Origin: Chaenocephalus aceratus
Taxonomy: Eukaryota; Chordata; Actinopteri; Perciformes; Channichthyidae
Reading direction: 5' to 3'
NCBI GenBank assembly: GCA_023974075.1
Contig: CM043792.1
Span: 10,087,456-10,151,455, forward strand
Length of the DNA: 64,000 bases
The notes below the pieces were generated by a model that was not told the DNA's origin, made no database searches, and saw nothing but the letters and a program-made list of their open reading frames with translations. Shown piece by piece: positions 24,254 through 37,600 of the stretch (positions within the stretch are counted from its first letter, which is position 1; every line of letters begins with the position of its first letter). The position numbers and the translations under genes are program-made.

Positions 24254-24434
24254 TTAAAGAAATGAGATGTCCTTCAACATGGCACGCTGAAATTCATTTC
24301 CGGGTCACTACCGGAGGACCGAGGAGTCGAGGAGTCGAGGAGTCGAGGAGTCGAGGAGGGGAAATTTGAGTATTGAGAAACCTTTTAGGAAGGATTATTG
24401 CCTCGCTTCTGAAGCAAGTGACTCGGAAGACATG

Positions 24435-25115
24435 AGAGGCTTCTCAATACTCAAATGTCCCCTCCTCGACTCCTTGGTCCTCCAGGTAGCGACCCGGAAA
24501 TGAATTTCAGCGCGCCATTTTGAAGGACATCTCATTTCTCTAAATGCACACAGAGGACCGAGGATCGAGCGTCGAGGAGGCTCTCTGGAGGAGCTCTAAC
24601 CGAGGATACACTGATGGTTCCTTCACGGCTCCTCCGCGGATGCATTTCCGGGAACGGTGGAGGCGTGACGCACGGCCGGACTTATCTCTGCCAATGACAG
24701 CTCTGCATGCATCCCCTGTATATTATTTTAGAAACTGCTTTCATCTTGTCGCGATGTTTCCAGAGAGAACAGCTGGGAGATCCGTGCAGAAAGCAGAGCA
24801 GTGTGTATAATATATATCACTCAGTATAACAGGCCTACTCTCTTTATTTGCTTTAGTTTAGTAGATAACTACAAACAAAGAGAGGAAAATACAGCGCTAT
24901 GACAAAACACTCGACAGCTGATGCAGCTGTTGCCATGTAATAATGAACAGACGTCGCTTTAATATGACCGCTCAGAGGAGAGGAGTTCTCATTTCTTTAA
25001 ACATCTGCTGCTTCCCCTCCTCTCTCCTCGGTTCCCCTCCTCCATCTCCTGTGGGCGGGACTAAGTCTCGAGGAGGGGAGTCGAGGAGGGGAAATTTAAG
25101 AATTGAGAAGCCTCT
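24435..25115 (+). mobile_element. Second Harbinger-like MITE, opposite orientation
   Basis: The ends are AGAGGCTTCTCAATACTC and GAATTGAGAAGCCTCT, with ATG on both sides (24432-24434, 25116-25118). It is the same family as 23210-24385 but inverted, only 49 bp away, and shorter (681 bp). Confidence 0.7.
24544..24810 (+). other. 88-codon open frame, inverted partner of 23987-24253
   Basis: Same length and nearly the same residues as the - strand frame at 24253-23987, with a few substitutions and no indel. No domain recognised. Confidence 0.3.
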
Positions 25116-25248
25116 ATGTGCTACCAACCAAGCGTCCTCGACATTGAGAAACACCCCGGATCTCAATTCACGGAGTACGCAGCCTACGCGGTCCACGGAG
25201 GACCCAGCCCACGTAGACCTGCATTTAAGACAGTTTAATGACCTAGAG

Positions 25249-26043
25249 CAGTGGTTCTCAACTGGTGGGTCGCGACCCAAAAGTGGGTCGCAGACCCGTT
25301 TCGAGTGGGTCGCGGATGTGTGAGTGAAGAAGAATTTAAAAAAAAAAAAAAATTGGGAAAAAGTCAAACTTTTATTTTGAAGGCCCGATGTTCTAACGCT
25401 GATGTTTTTCCGAGTCTTCTGGCCAATCAGAATCAAGAATGCTGCCGGAAGTCCCCACGGAGAATAACTTTGCGATATAACTATTCTTTATACATCCACG
25501 GGTACAACTTCAGATACAAATGAACACGTAATGAAATATGATATATGGTTTGATGACTGACAGCTCACAGAACAATGGGGGCTATCTCCCCTTACCCACA
25601 ATGTAAAGTAAGTCCCACAGACTCTCCCCTCTTTGCTCTTCTCTCTGTGAGGAGCAGCAAGCTGTCAGAACAAAGTGACACACAAACAAAGGCATCAAAT
25701 ATTATTAATATGTCGGGTAGTAATAGATGTATTTATTTTCTTCTCAGAATGCGTAGTTTATATGTTAGTATTTCTAAAAATCTCGCCTTTTTATGTTATA
25801 CAGTTCAGCTTTGATTCTATCATCTCATTAAACCTTTTTAAAGCACACTTTAGTTCTGTGGAGGGATATAAGGGATATATGCACTGTACTTCACTTTAAT
25901 TAATATTGTATGCTGAAAAGCGTATATACTGTATTACAGCACGATCTTTTGTTGAATAGATTTCAGTGCTTCAAAATGTTGGGTCGCGATTTATTGACCA
26001 AGTAAAAAGTGGGTCCCGAGGCCTGACCAGTTGAGAACCACTG
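25249..26043 (+). mobile_element. hAT-type MITE, 795 bp, perfect 8-bp TSD
   Basis: The ends are CAGTGGTTCTCAACTGGTGG and its inverse ...CCAGTTGAGAACCACTG. The target duplication ACCTAGAG is at 25241-25248 and 26044-26051. Same family as 50765-51686. Confidence 0.88.
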
Positions 26044-26436
26044 ACCTAGAGATATCCTATTATTCCACTGATTATGTACACATGTTGTGAATAATGGTTC
26101 AAATCTCAGTAAATGAAATAAACAATGTGTTTAACAATTACTATTTTAATTTAATTGTCACAAAGTAGAAGTAAGAATATATCCATCCTCTCTCTGCAGC
26201 TTCATGTCTTCTATTATTATAACTTTCATCATTGAGACAGAGGAAATCAATCATCATGTTATTTAACAGCAGTAAAACAAATATCAGCAAAAGTGTGTTT
26301 ATGGAGTTGTTTGTTTGTATTATATGTGCAACAAGTATAGAGAAGCAGCTGTTTGGGGAATCAGACAGACTCAAGCTATAATCGTTAAATATCTATGAAA
26401 AGAAAGGACACATACAAAATCGAATTCTGAAACTAA

Positions 26437-27050
26437 AGGCCCTGACACACCAAGCAGTCACCAGAGGACTAGCCGACGCTGAAGTCGGCTGTTGCCTGGC
26501 CGTGTTCTCCTGCGTTTTGGCCATGTGTCGCACGGGAACACACCGCACCGACTTCAGTGCGTGAGTGGCAATAACTCTCCTTACCAGCAGGCGGCGGTAG
26601 TGTGTATTCGTCATTCAAAAGAGGCAAACAACCGGAAGACAGAGAAGAAGAAGAGTATCTTTTCTCCGTAATATCATACAGAGCTGGCCTCTCCTGGATC
26701 AAGGTGATGAGCAGGTCTTTGTTTGCATCATTCCAGATCGCCATGATGAGATGGAAAATGAATAGCAGTCTGTGTGTGCCTTCTTAAATCGTTTGTTTAC
26801 GTCCCTCACTTCCGCTTCGCTTCTCATGCACTGATTTGCTAGCTGAACAGCCAATCAGAGTGATTATTTGGTCCGACTGCCAGACCCGATGCATGGCCGA
26901 TTCAACATGTTGAATCGGCCATGCATCGGGCCAAATAAGGCGTGTCACGGTCGACGGTGCGGGACACACCAACCTGACTACGGCGCCGCGAATGCCCGAC
27001 AGCCTCTGACGGCCTCTGACTCCCAAAATCGGGTTGGTGTGTCAGGGCCA
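26437..27050. mobile_element. Harbinger-like MITE with GGCCCTGACACACCAA ends
   Basis: Terminal inverted repeats AGGCCCTGACACACCAA and TTGGTGTGTCAGGGCCA, flanked by TAA (26434-26436, 27051-27053). It contains a 46-bp perfect palindrome and, around 26585-26660, a short piece like the LINE tail at 8440-8540 (GGCGGCGGTAGTGTG ... GAAGAAGAAGAG). Confidence 0.75.
26885..26930. repeat. 46-bp perfect palindrome
   Basis: A 23-base half-site starting CCCGATGCATGGCCGATTCA is followed without spacer by its exact reverse complement. The dyad centre is ACA|TGT. Confidence 0.95.
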
Positions 27051-27304
27051 TAAGACACACGTCTAGGACGGCAGTAAGCAGAGGTCTGGGTGGAGGATGT
27101 TCCTGATCGCCGTTTTGCTTTCCCCAGCACCTCGGGTGTCCAGGTGGATGGCAGCTCTGTCCTGATGATCCGCTGGGCACTTTTCAGATTAGGGGTCCTT
27201 CTCCAGCAGATCCATTTCTCCAAAATTGTCCTAATTACAAAGAAAAGGTGAATTAATCATATTAAACACAGGGTTGCAAAAGTATTATTGCAAAATGTAA
27301 CTCT

Positions 27305-27525
27305 AAGCATACCTTGGTTGCTGATTGGCTAATGGTTACAAGCCAAAATTCGTATGACATCATAAAGTGGCCAAAATCTGATCAGCTCATTTTCAGACAG
27401 GTTTTTTTTTACAATTGATCAGGACGACGAAAAGTGAGCAAATCTTTTTTCCTGAAACTTTCAGAATCGTGTTTATGTATAAAAGACATGAAAAAGTCGA
27501 TTTTACATAATCGGTGACCTTTAAA
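27305..27525 (+). mobile_element. Partial family H MITE (right end)
   Basis: TACCTTGGTTGCTGATTGGC, GACATCATAAAGTGGCCAAA and the end GGTGACCTTTAAA match 58675-62320 outside the nested insertion. The left end is missing. Confidence 0.65.
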
Positions 27526-28611
27526 AGCTTTAGCAGTCACCTGGAGTAGCCATTGTTAGCAATACGGTTGATAACTGCTTTATTTTGTATTTTGTTAATA
27601 CAAACATTGAGGATGAGCAGAACCATATGTAAAGTTGATTTAATGTGACAAATAATACAGAAGAGCTAAACATTTTATATTAAAGTGTTCTCTTAATGTT
27701 CATATGCAGAGACTCCATTTTGAATGATGATCACGGATGATCTCGGGTATGGCGGGTATCTCTGAGTTTCCAAGTAGAAAGTCCGACTAGGAACTTAGAT
27801 ATTCACACTTCCCAGTACAAACGGAACACACCAATAATTACACTAAAGATCAAACCTAATCAAATGCACAAAGAATGTACAAATGTGTAAAATGTCTTTA
27901 TTCAGATTATCTAACTAGACTAGACTAGTGCCACTTTTGAATACTTAAAATATACATTTCAATAGTCAATGCTACAGACCAGTCTGGCCAAGCTCCTTTG
28001 ATAATTATACTTATTTTATAACTGTATACTGTATATTTAACCTTTACAAGGCAAGTCATCAAGCAGAAATTATTCAAATGATTGTGGCAAGGTTGCAGAT
28101 GTAATTAAGAATGGGTCATTTTGAGAAACACAATGTATGAATGAACGGAGAAGAATTATACACAGCGGATAAGAATTGGGATTTTATTAGACACTACAAA
28201 TTACAGAGAGGCTGAACAGCACAAATAAATGTTATGCATCCATTCCATGACAATCAAGACCAAAACACCTTTAGTCTGTGTTTTTATACACTCTGAAACA
28301 GTCTGTTGGTGTTGCCATGAATACAATGGTTACAAGTCTGTTGCAATGTCCAAAATAAGAAATGAACAGAGTTGTCAGTGTATAGAATATATATAGAATT
28401 TATTTTGATGCACTAAGAAGCCCTTCAGTGCAGATGTGAACCTATCCGATTGGTGATGAGAACTTTACATTGCTGAGAGACTGGGAAACAGTCAGTGTAT
28501 TCAAGGCACTGGAATAGACTCAGAATTATGGTTAACGTTCCGGGTGAGGTAGTGAAATCACTCGACAGTGAGGTACTTTTGGGATACACATGGATTAATT
28601 ATTGGCTTTTT

Positions 28612-28613
28612 CC

Positions 28614-28637
<24 letters not shown>
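28612..28637. repeat. (TA)n microsatellite
   Basis: About 12 TA units. Confidence 0.9.
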
Positions 28638-28644
<7 letters not shown>

Positions 28645-29109
28645 TATTTCATAAAAAGATGCCCCACAGATTCAGGAGGCATTGTTCCAGTCTTCGCTCT
28701 TTCTCTCTACGAACCCTGTTCACACTCGCCTGTGCAGATAAGGAAGGGAATCCCCCTCTAAAGCGCAAAAATACTAAGACGATAGTTTGTGGTTAGAAAA
28801 ATAACCATTTTATGTCACACACACCTTTGGATTGGATCAATAAAGTTAAATCGAGTCTGGACTGAGATTCAATCTGTTTTCATTGGGCCGATATTGACTC
28901 TTGTTTTTCAAAGATTTTGTTTTAAAATACAGTTTTCACCCTGAATTAGATCATTATTGATGCTTTAAAATGTAAAGATATCTCAACAAAAATACGGAAG
29001 CCTAGAGCTGCAACAACAAAAAACTAAATAAATAAATGTGCCATTTGTGTGCTAATGTGTATAAACATATGTAAAACAAATAATCTTATGTTTGAAACTG
29101 AATAGCTGC

Positions 29110-29425
29110 TAAAAATTCAATAACAAACCAAATCAATAAAAAAAAAACGGAATTTATTATTATTTATCTACAAATCAATATGAAACAGAACTGTAAACAG
29201 ATTTACTTTTTCTTATGGATATTTTACAAATCACCCTTTTAAACTTTATTCTTTTTTTACTGTCATATAGTATTTCATACCTGTTTTTCATTTATTCTCT
29301 CTTTTATAACTATAATGATCATATAAACGTGTGCCTCGGAAATAATTGTTTACATTAATGGTGACCAAAACATTTGAGACCCACTGAGATAACTTATACT
29401 AAAGTTAACTATCTAAACACTCAGA
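29110..29425 (+). mobile_element. Fragment related to element I
   Basis: ATGAAACAGAACTGTAAACA, CTGTTTTTCATTTATTCTC and AATGGTGACCAAAACATTTG match 59118-59186 joined to 61239-61345, that is, element I without its nested insertion. No terminal repeats remain. Confidence 0.6.
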
Positions 29426-31644
29426 GAAATTAGCAGAAACACTTAAATTGAAGATTAAATAACAAAAGTTTTTTTCATTTGAAATGTCCTGTCTTAAGCT
29501 ATTTTTAAAAAGTGTGTGCTAAACTAAGCTAATCTGCTGCAAACTGAATTCATATTCAATGCAAACAAATTACATTTTGGTAGTAATTATTTTATCTTTT
29601 AGCGAAAAATAAAATAATATCATAATTTGGATGATTTTGTCCTACTGTAATATTGGTAGCAATGGACTTCCATACTTTCTACCAGAAATGTCAATATCAG
29701 CCGTGAAAAAACACAAATCCACCCCAGTCTTGGACTGATTGGCGAAAAAGCAGCTCTACACTACAACACAACAGACCTTGAGGGAAACTCTACTGTAAGC
29801 CTTCATTTAAGAAAAATAAGGAAAGCTTCCCAGTATCCATTACTCAGGTTCAGAGACAGGCTACAACTGCATCGGCAAATCCCACACAAAGCAGAGATAT
29901 ACACCAGCCTCCCTTCCTTCATTGTAACTTCAACCCGTCAAATGAAATCACAAAGAAATTACTCACAAGCTGCACGGTTTAAAAAAACAAAAACAAGAAA
30001 AGCCTTAAGAATATTCAGCATTGTAAAGACGAAAAGTCCTTAAGTGTCGGGGGAATGTCACAACACCAAACATAATGAACAAACGCGTCTGATTTGTGTC
30101 GATTTTTTAAAAGTGCCTTGCGTACATTCTCTCTTCTGGACTGCATCTGCTTCCTCAGAGTTTAATGGGATTATGACATAAGAGCCTAAAAGGAGTGTTG
30201 TCATAATATTTGTAGTGATGATGATAAGAATAATGCCCAGGAGGTTAGGGTGCTGCTGAATATCCACAAATCTCACATATTAAGCTAATATAGAATATTA
30301 AAATACCAATATACGTTTTTTTTTAGCTATATATTTGTATTCTATAACAATATTCTGGATCTGTTGTGCCTTTAAAATACATAGTTCAGTAATGTATAGG
30401 AAAAATACTGTACAAAAAGAACAACTTATAGAATAGGTTCATATAAACATATTATCTCTTGTAACCAATATATCGTCTCTGTTGTGAATCTTTTGGTCTG
30501 CAGTAAACAAATCGATCGGGTTAACCACGGTATTGGACAACACCATCCAACTTTTTTTAGTCAACATCTTTTACATTCATATAGCCATCCTTAAAGAGGG
30601 CAAACATAGAGCTACAAATGAGAGACATCTGTATTGATTTCTAAAAAATAAAATAAAACTCATTAAATCATGCTAAGTTTTTTTTTACAACTTTGCCAAA
30701 ACAAATAAAAAGCTTATCGTTCGGTGAAAGAAAAATCATGCTGTAATCTGAAAACAAGGAGGAGCTAAACGACAATGTCAATAGTAGTATTAATACTAAC
30801 AATTATATAAACAGAATGCAAATATATATAACCGAAAACAATCTTCCACCTGAGAGAAAATGATGCTGATAAATATGAAGTGGAGGAATTTATTTTGAGA
30901 TAACCGGATCAGATTGTGAGACACGTATTAGTGCACGGGGGGTGAGGAGCATGTTAGGTAGTCATGGCAGTTTTCTTCTGGAGAGGAATTATTGCTCAGT
31001 GTCAGGAATAAGAAGAAAAGAAAATCTACGCCACGAATGCACAGGGAATCTTTTTGGGAAGTGCTTTCTGAACGTTAATAATATCGAGCTGTTAGAGAAG
31101 CTGCGAGGGACAACTGAACAACGACATGATCAGCACGAAAACAGTAAAGGATGATGGGAAGAAAATATAATAAAAAACTCAAGATTTTGTGGGGTCTGAG
31201 CAGGCTCTCGGACACATCACATGTTATACCACAGCAAAAGAAGCACAAGGGAGAGAGAACAGTTTTCAGTCTCTACCTCACGTATAAAATTGGTATGAAA
31301 GTGAACGACAAACAGCATGGCATCGACTCTCAAATAGGTAGCAGGGGGACTCAGCTGGTGGGTTGGCTCATAGCTCAGTCCATACAACAGGAAGTATGTG
31401 TGTGTCAATATATGGTTCTATATATTAAGTGGAACAATGTGTACGGAAACTAAAAGGAGGATCAAAGCTTATGATAGAAGTCAGTTATAATACCAGAATC
31501 ATACAGGTGTGTGATGGGAAATGGGGGAGGTTTGTGGGAGGAGGAGGGGGGGGGGGGGGCAGTGCCACCAAAAGAGACACATTATCCTTTAAACTCGAGG
31601 GAAGGCGGGTCGGGGAGATGAGTGGGAATTTTTTTTTTGGGGCC

Positions 31645-34600
31645 TCACAGGGGCCCGTGTCGGGCCTCGTATTTCGCCACAATGTTCTTGCAGCGGCCCA
31701 GCTCCTTCCTGACCTCGGCCACCTCGCAGCGCAGGGCACCGTTCTCCTTCTCCAGGAAGTTGGCCCGGATGGCGATCTGGTTCTCCTTCAGCCGCCGCGC
31801 GTCCCGGGACCTCTTGGCGGCCACGTTGTTCTTTCTGCGCCGCATCCAGTACCTGTCGTCCTGAGAGAGCGGAGAGGAGGTGTCAACACTGAACAGAGGG
31901 GTTTATTCACAGACTGTATATATCATTAATTATAATATGAATCAAACTATCATAACAAATTGAGGCTGGACAACTCTGACACCGACATACTCTAAAAGCA
32001 AATATTAAAGAGGTTCTAGTGCTCTTTGGGGTTTTCTCTTTCCTGTAGTGTGTTCAATAGGTTTATGTGCATCCAGAGGGAGTTTATCTCCCACACACTC
32101 CCCCCCCCCCCCCTGCTTGAAACACCTCCATTGGAATCCTTTGTTTACTTTGGTAACATAGTGACATCACTACATAACACTTGCACTTCTTTTAAATAGT
32201 GCTCCAACACATTGTGCGTAAATGCTAAGGGGAGGGACATTTCTAAGCGGTTGACCAATCACAACAGAGCTGGCCAGCTAACCAATCAGAGCAAACTGGG
32301 CTCTGGTTTCAGACAGAGGGTGAAAAGAGGTGCTGCAGCACGAATAATCAAAACTGAAGCTTTAAAGTTCCTGAGAACATTTATTTAGGGCAGGGGTTTT
32401 CAAAGTGTGGGAAGGTGAGCCTCCCCTCAGAGAACATAAGAACAGCCGCGCCCCACCTCCCAATTATTATTGCTATTATTATTATTATTATTATCATCAT
32501 TGTTGTTGCTATAATGCAGGGGTATTCAATTGCATTACAAATAGGTCCAGTAAGAGAAAATGTCATTAAATGCTCTGTTTTCGCTGTCTGCCTTTCTCTT
32601 TTTTGAGCACGCCATTTGAAATGACTCGACTGATTCTCTCTTCTCGTCTCCGTGTGTGTGTTTGAATCTACCGTGCTGAGTCCCAGTCCTCTCCACTGCA
32701 ACCGGCCTGTGAGACAGAGTCCAACCACACACTCCGTCTGTCCAACACATGTCCTGCAATACCAGTGGCGAATCGTGGCTATCACAACTGGACCTTCTGT
32801 AGACACACCCACCCCCCGCCGTCCCTCCCCCCCCTCCGCGGCATTATAATGTCCGTCTTTTTACTGAATTGTCGTCTTGAAAAGGGTACTCACAACAATT
32901 CCGCAACAACTTCATCTTCACCTGTTGCACTTGTCATTTCAACGTTAAAAATAATAAAATGGCATGAATTGCTTTGTCGCATTCATCTAGATCCTCTCCC
33001 TCGAGCCAGTTAACTAGCGGGCCTTCTAGAGAACCCTGGAACCGAGGAAAACTCTGAAAGAATACGCCCCTTGGCTACAAATCAATATATGATTGGTTGA
33101 TCGAACTGTCAGTCCAAACGTACGCTCTCATTCAGTGCAACGGCCAGGGCATTCGATCAAGGATGTAGAATACCTTGGTTGAAGGATATTCTACCCAGAG
33201 ACCCGGAACAAGATCTGATTGGTTGCTTTCTTTTCTACTGAAATGCGTAGTGCATGGTCCGAGAAGGACAAACAAATCAACGTAACACTGTAATATTACA
33301 GATCAACAACACGGATACGATTCTCATTTATTCATTTTATATACATTTTATTACATTTTATTTATATAATTAAATCGATTTTTTGTTTATTTTATCTGAG
33401 TGTTCCAGGGTATTCTCTAGGGATGTAACGATACCAAAAACTCACGGGACGATAATATCGCGATAACAAGTCCACGGTACGGTATTTATCGCAATATTGA
33501 ATAATAAAGGAAAAAAATAATAATTCAATTATTTTTTTTCCAATACATTTTTTTTACGCAGAATTTTTTTCTTTATTAAATAATAAATCTGATTTGTACA
33601 GCATTTTAGTAGGATAGCAGTATTTTTAAAGTGTCAAAAACAAAGTGACAGTAACAGACTAGAACAAGAAAACCAGTGTTTTTGTACCTACTGTACTAGT
33701 ACTACCAAACAGAGTAGGCATTTTCTTTGTGCCACTGCATCTCACAAATAAACAAGGACATTTAATAATCAGACCCTGCAATAAAATAAATCAAGTTTCA
33801 CTTTAGTTTTTCAAGTAACTCAACTCAAACTCACTGGTCACTCACTCAGCATCATCAGACAGGTTTTTAGGAATATGAGAATACCCACATTTCCAGGTAT
33901 TTATAAGCTGGGATGTTTGGGCATTTACAATATCCCCTGCTCTGGAAAAAACTCTCTCGCTTGGTACTGATGTTGCTGGGACAGCAGTGGTCGCGTTAAC
34001 CGAATATTTTATTTAACAATGACGGAAAAATCTGAAAGCAGTCTGTCATTTTGACAGATTAGAACAAACTCGGAACAGCGCCAACGTTTCCCCGCAGCGA
34101 GGCTCTGGTGTTATGCCGTGGTATGCATGCCCTCCAAAAGGAAATGATATAGTTACCAAACCGTACAGATCAATACATGTCTGGGAGGTTTTGCTTTACG
34201 CTGTGCGCGCTCCCGCGAGGTGCATGCATCCCCGGTTGACAGTTCATGAGCGTGCTCTCTCGTGAACTGTTCAGACCCGACGGGTAATAAGGGATTATGA
34301 CGGATATTTTACGATCCTGTCTGTCAAAATGACGGACAGCGAAAAAGTCTAACGCCACCTCAGTGGGACGGAGAGATATGCTTTGGCCATGGGTGACAGC
34401 AGTGGGTCAAACTGTGCATTGTCTCTCCACCACTTCAAAAACAATACAGTTTTTGCCAAGAAGGTGAGGCTTATTGAAAGGGCGAGATATAAATATACTG
34501 TTGGTACTTGTCAATGTCTCTAGGTGTGTACATGTAGCCCTGTAAATACGATGTCCTTTTGTGTTCTGTTGTTTTATGTTCATGTTGTAACCTACTTGCT

Positions 34601-37600
34601 GCCATGTTGGACAGGTCTCTCTTGAAAAATAGATCGATGATCTCAATGGGACCACCTGGTTAAATAAAGGTTTAAAACAAAAAAAAGTGTTTACAATTTT
34701 TTTTTTAAATCGCGGTAGATTTTGTCAGTCTCACGACGGTATTGGGACGTTTATTTACCGCGATACCAAAGATATTCGGTATATCGTTACATCCCTAGTA
34801 TTCTCTGAATACCTTGAAGGCCCTGACGGTTCGCCACTGTGCAATACACATGCTGCAGCTGCCCAGCTGCTCACTGTTTGTAAAAGTAAATAAATAGTAT
34901 TTTCATTTCAGCGATCAGCTGATACGGAGCATAGAGAGAGAGAGCTGTGGTCTGCGGGGCTCGGCCTCCGCCTCCTGTCCCCACAACTCTTATTATTCCC
35001 GGGACCGGACAATTGTTATTTGTTCTTACTCGGAACCGAGTTTTGCTTCCCAACCCTGCCACTGTGCTACACGTCCCGCCCGCCCCGTCTAACAGTACAG
35101 AAAGCGGCGAGATGCATTTCCTTAGGAATCGACAAGCAGAACCCAAACTAACATTTATGGGCGAAAAAACGTCACTTGTCCGTCGGACACGTCAATGGAA
35201 AGATGTAATTTGTCCGATATTATAAATAACACGTCCCAGACGATCAGACGTGTGCTTTTTCGCACACTGCATGTTGCTGCTCGCATAAAGTTAGCTGAAA
35301 TTAACCAGCTAGATTTCACTGTTTCTCGTTTTATTTCTTTTCTCATGCTGCGCCTCCCCTGAAGCTCTCTGGCTCCAAGGGAGGTGCGCCTCGCACTTTG
35401 AAAACCGCTGATTTAGGGCAATTGAAAAATAAAAATTCTTCAGGTTTTCTCATTATCCATTTAAAAAATCTGAGAGAAGCTGGGAAAAAGGCTGGTAGTC
35501 ATACAGTAAGAGGTCTTTCTGATCACATGATAATCAGATAATAGCCACCGTGGTAAAAACGTTTTTTCAGAATCTTTATTTTTAACATCTACCCTTGCAT
35601 AGTATATACCGTATACTGTCATGTCCTTTTCTGTTCCCCTCAGCCCCAGAGTCTGGTGCTTGGTCTTGAGGAGTGATTAGTCCCATGATGAAGGCCTGTT
35701 GCTCCTGGCAGGGTCACAAGGTCAACTCAGGAAGCTCTGCTGACCCAACGCTGTCAGTTTGAGTTATTCCCACCAGCAAACACCTTTACTGTCTCACAGT
35801 TCAAACTTTAATCCACAGACTGCTGAAAACCTTGGAGGTTAATGTCTTAATAAAATACAAAGGTAATGATGTTGTTTCTGGGCTGCCGTACGTCAGAGTG
35901 GAGCTTTTTCATTTTGTCTAAGGCTGCGTGAGTCATCCGAACCTGAAGAAAGCAACAATGGCTGCTAAATATAGTGCAACATGTATTAAATAACAATGTT
36001 TTTTTTACCAAAGCTGCAGTACCTTTTCAATCACTTAAGAAACATCAGCACATTAAATCTCTTTCTGTCATATAAAGAACATTAAAAACAGAACTCCTGC
36101 TTTAAGATTAGATTATTGATTATGTTGTGATCACATACTTACTGATTTAAATCAGAGATATTTCCATTTTTAGTCTAAATGTTGGCATATTTGGCTGGAT
36201 TTAATATGAAGTATCAAATAAAGTATTCTTTCAATAAAAACACACACAAACTTGGTACTGGTACCTTACATATTGAATATCAAGCACCATATTTGTATTC
36301 ATACTGATCAATGTTAAATGTTCTAAATAAACTGCATATTTATTAGGTTTTGATTAGGTTTGTATTTTACTTTAACATATTTTTATTTGACAATAACTTC
36401 TGATGTTCATATAAATATATGTTTTTAATTTGATCTTTTTAATGCAAATTCTTACTTGTGTTAATGCAAATATTTAAAAATAAAATGGAGATCAAGAAAC
36501 TTAAATTCCAAGATAATATTCTGATAGTTTATAATAAATAAGCAATTTAAGAAATGAAAGAATATTGGAGGAATATGACAGCAGCTTACTACAATCAAGT
36601 TTTTCATAGAAAGCCTTTTTCAAACCATCATGTTGCTCAGCCTTGTATCATTTAGTTTGCAGCTTGTCTTCCACCCCTAGGGGTTATTCTGAGCTGCTTA
36701 CATAACAGCAGGGCAAACATCTGACCTGACGTCACCTAGGGCTGCTCAATTATGGCAAAAATCATAATCGAGATTATTTGGGTGAATAATTGTAATTACG
36801 ATTATTAAATGCGATTATTCATTCACTTTGAAAACAGCCATTTATTGGAGAAAAAAATTTGAACAGTATGTTTTTAACAGTTGATTACCCTGAACTTTAA
36901 GTATAATTCAACTGAAAAGGTTGAGCAGCAGCTCACCTTCAGGTCTTCTGGGATGAACACCTTGCGGGCTTTTTTGATCATGGGCTGCGGCTTCAGCTCC
37001 TCAGCGGAGAATTTGCGTTTCCTGGGGTCGAACATCTCCTGTCCGGGCACGCTGGACAGAGCCAGGTCCTGGGGGTCCGGCTCGTAGGAGATGGGCACCT
37101 GGATGGACTCTGGGTCGATGGGGCTGGAGGTGTCCCGGGCTGAGAGACAAATACCACACATTAGCATAGTGCACAGATTCATCCCATTTTGTGGAGGAAA
37201 ACTCCAAGCACCTCTCATTCTGACTGTAATTGCAACATTTAAAGGGCAACTTCATTTTGCACCAGCAGCTAGGGCTGTGCAATTAATCGTATTTTAATCG
37301 CGATTACGATTATGGTTTGCGACGATTATGAAAACAGCATAATTGACAAAATACGATTATTTTGCTGGGTGCGCTTTCGCCCCTCCCTAAAAGCCCACTC
37401 GGCCATTTGGGAGTGACATGTGTTGTGAGTGTTCAGCGCGAGCGAAGATGTCAGAACAAGAGCAGCAACTCGTTAAAAAGAAGGGTAAAACTATTTCCAC
37501 TATTTGCAAGTACTTTGCCATTACATTTCACATCGCTAAAGATATGTGCCCAGTTAGCACTGTTAGCAACCAGGGCTTCAAGCAACTTGTCAACACGTTG

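Larger units (their letters stand above)
23210..24385 (-). mobile_element. Harbinger-like MITE, inserted in D copy 2
   Basis: The ends are AGAGGTTTCTCAATACTC and GAGTATTGAGAAACCTTT, with TAG on both sides (23207-23209, 24386-24388), a 3-bp target duplication as in PIF/Harbinger elements. It contains an 88-codon frame on the - strand (24253-23987), a (GTCGAGGA)n-like tract at 24318-24358 and a tandem repeat at 23740-23838. Confidence 0.7.
22906..25157 (-). mobile_element. Element D copy 2, split by two insertions
   Basis: It directly follows copy 1 and repeats its body (CATACTTGGAATTCTACCGA). It resumes at 24386-24434 and again at 25116-25157, where it ends CATTGAGAAACACCCC. The interruptions are the two Harbinger-like elements at 23210-24385 and 24435-25115. 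Confidence 0.75.
27526..31644 (-). other. hlf: hlf 3' flank; proximal part probably 3' UTR
   Basis: No other gene is visible. Reading -, the first AATAAA after the hlf stop is at 30894-30889, about 750 nt downstream. More distal AATAAA occur at 28404-28399, 28188-28183 and 27903-27898. Overlapping ATTTA pentamers at 29038-29025 would be an AU-rich instability element if the long UTR is used. A transposon-derived stretch (29110-29425) interrupts the region, so a full-length UTR is uncertain. Confidence 0.4.

Noticed and set aside
24972..25436. 154-codon frame, - strand
   Set aside because: It crosses from a Harbinger-like MITE through element D into a hAT MITE, so it is an accident of nested insertion.
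31429..31929. 166-codon frame on the + strand
   Set aside because: It is antisense to hlf exon 4, whose bZIP sequence is unmistakable on the - strand; GC-rich coding DNA keeps the opposite frames open.
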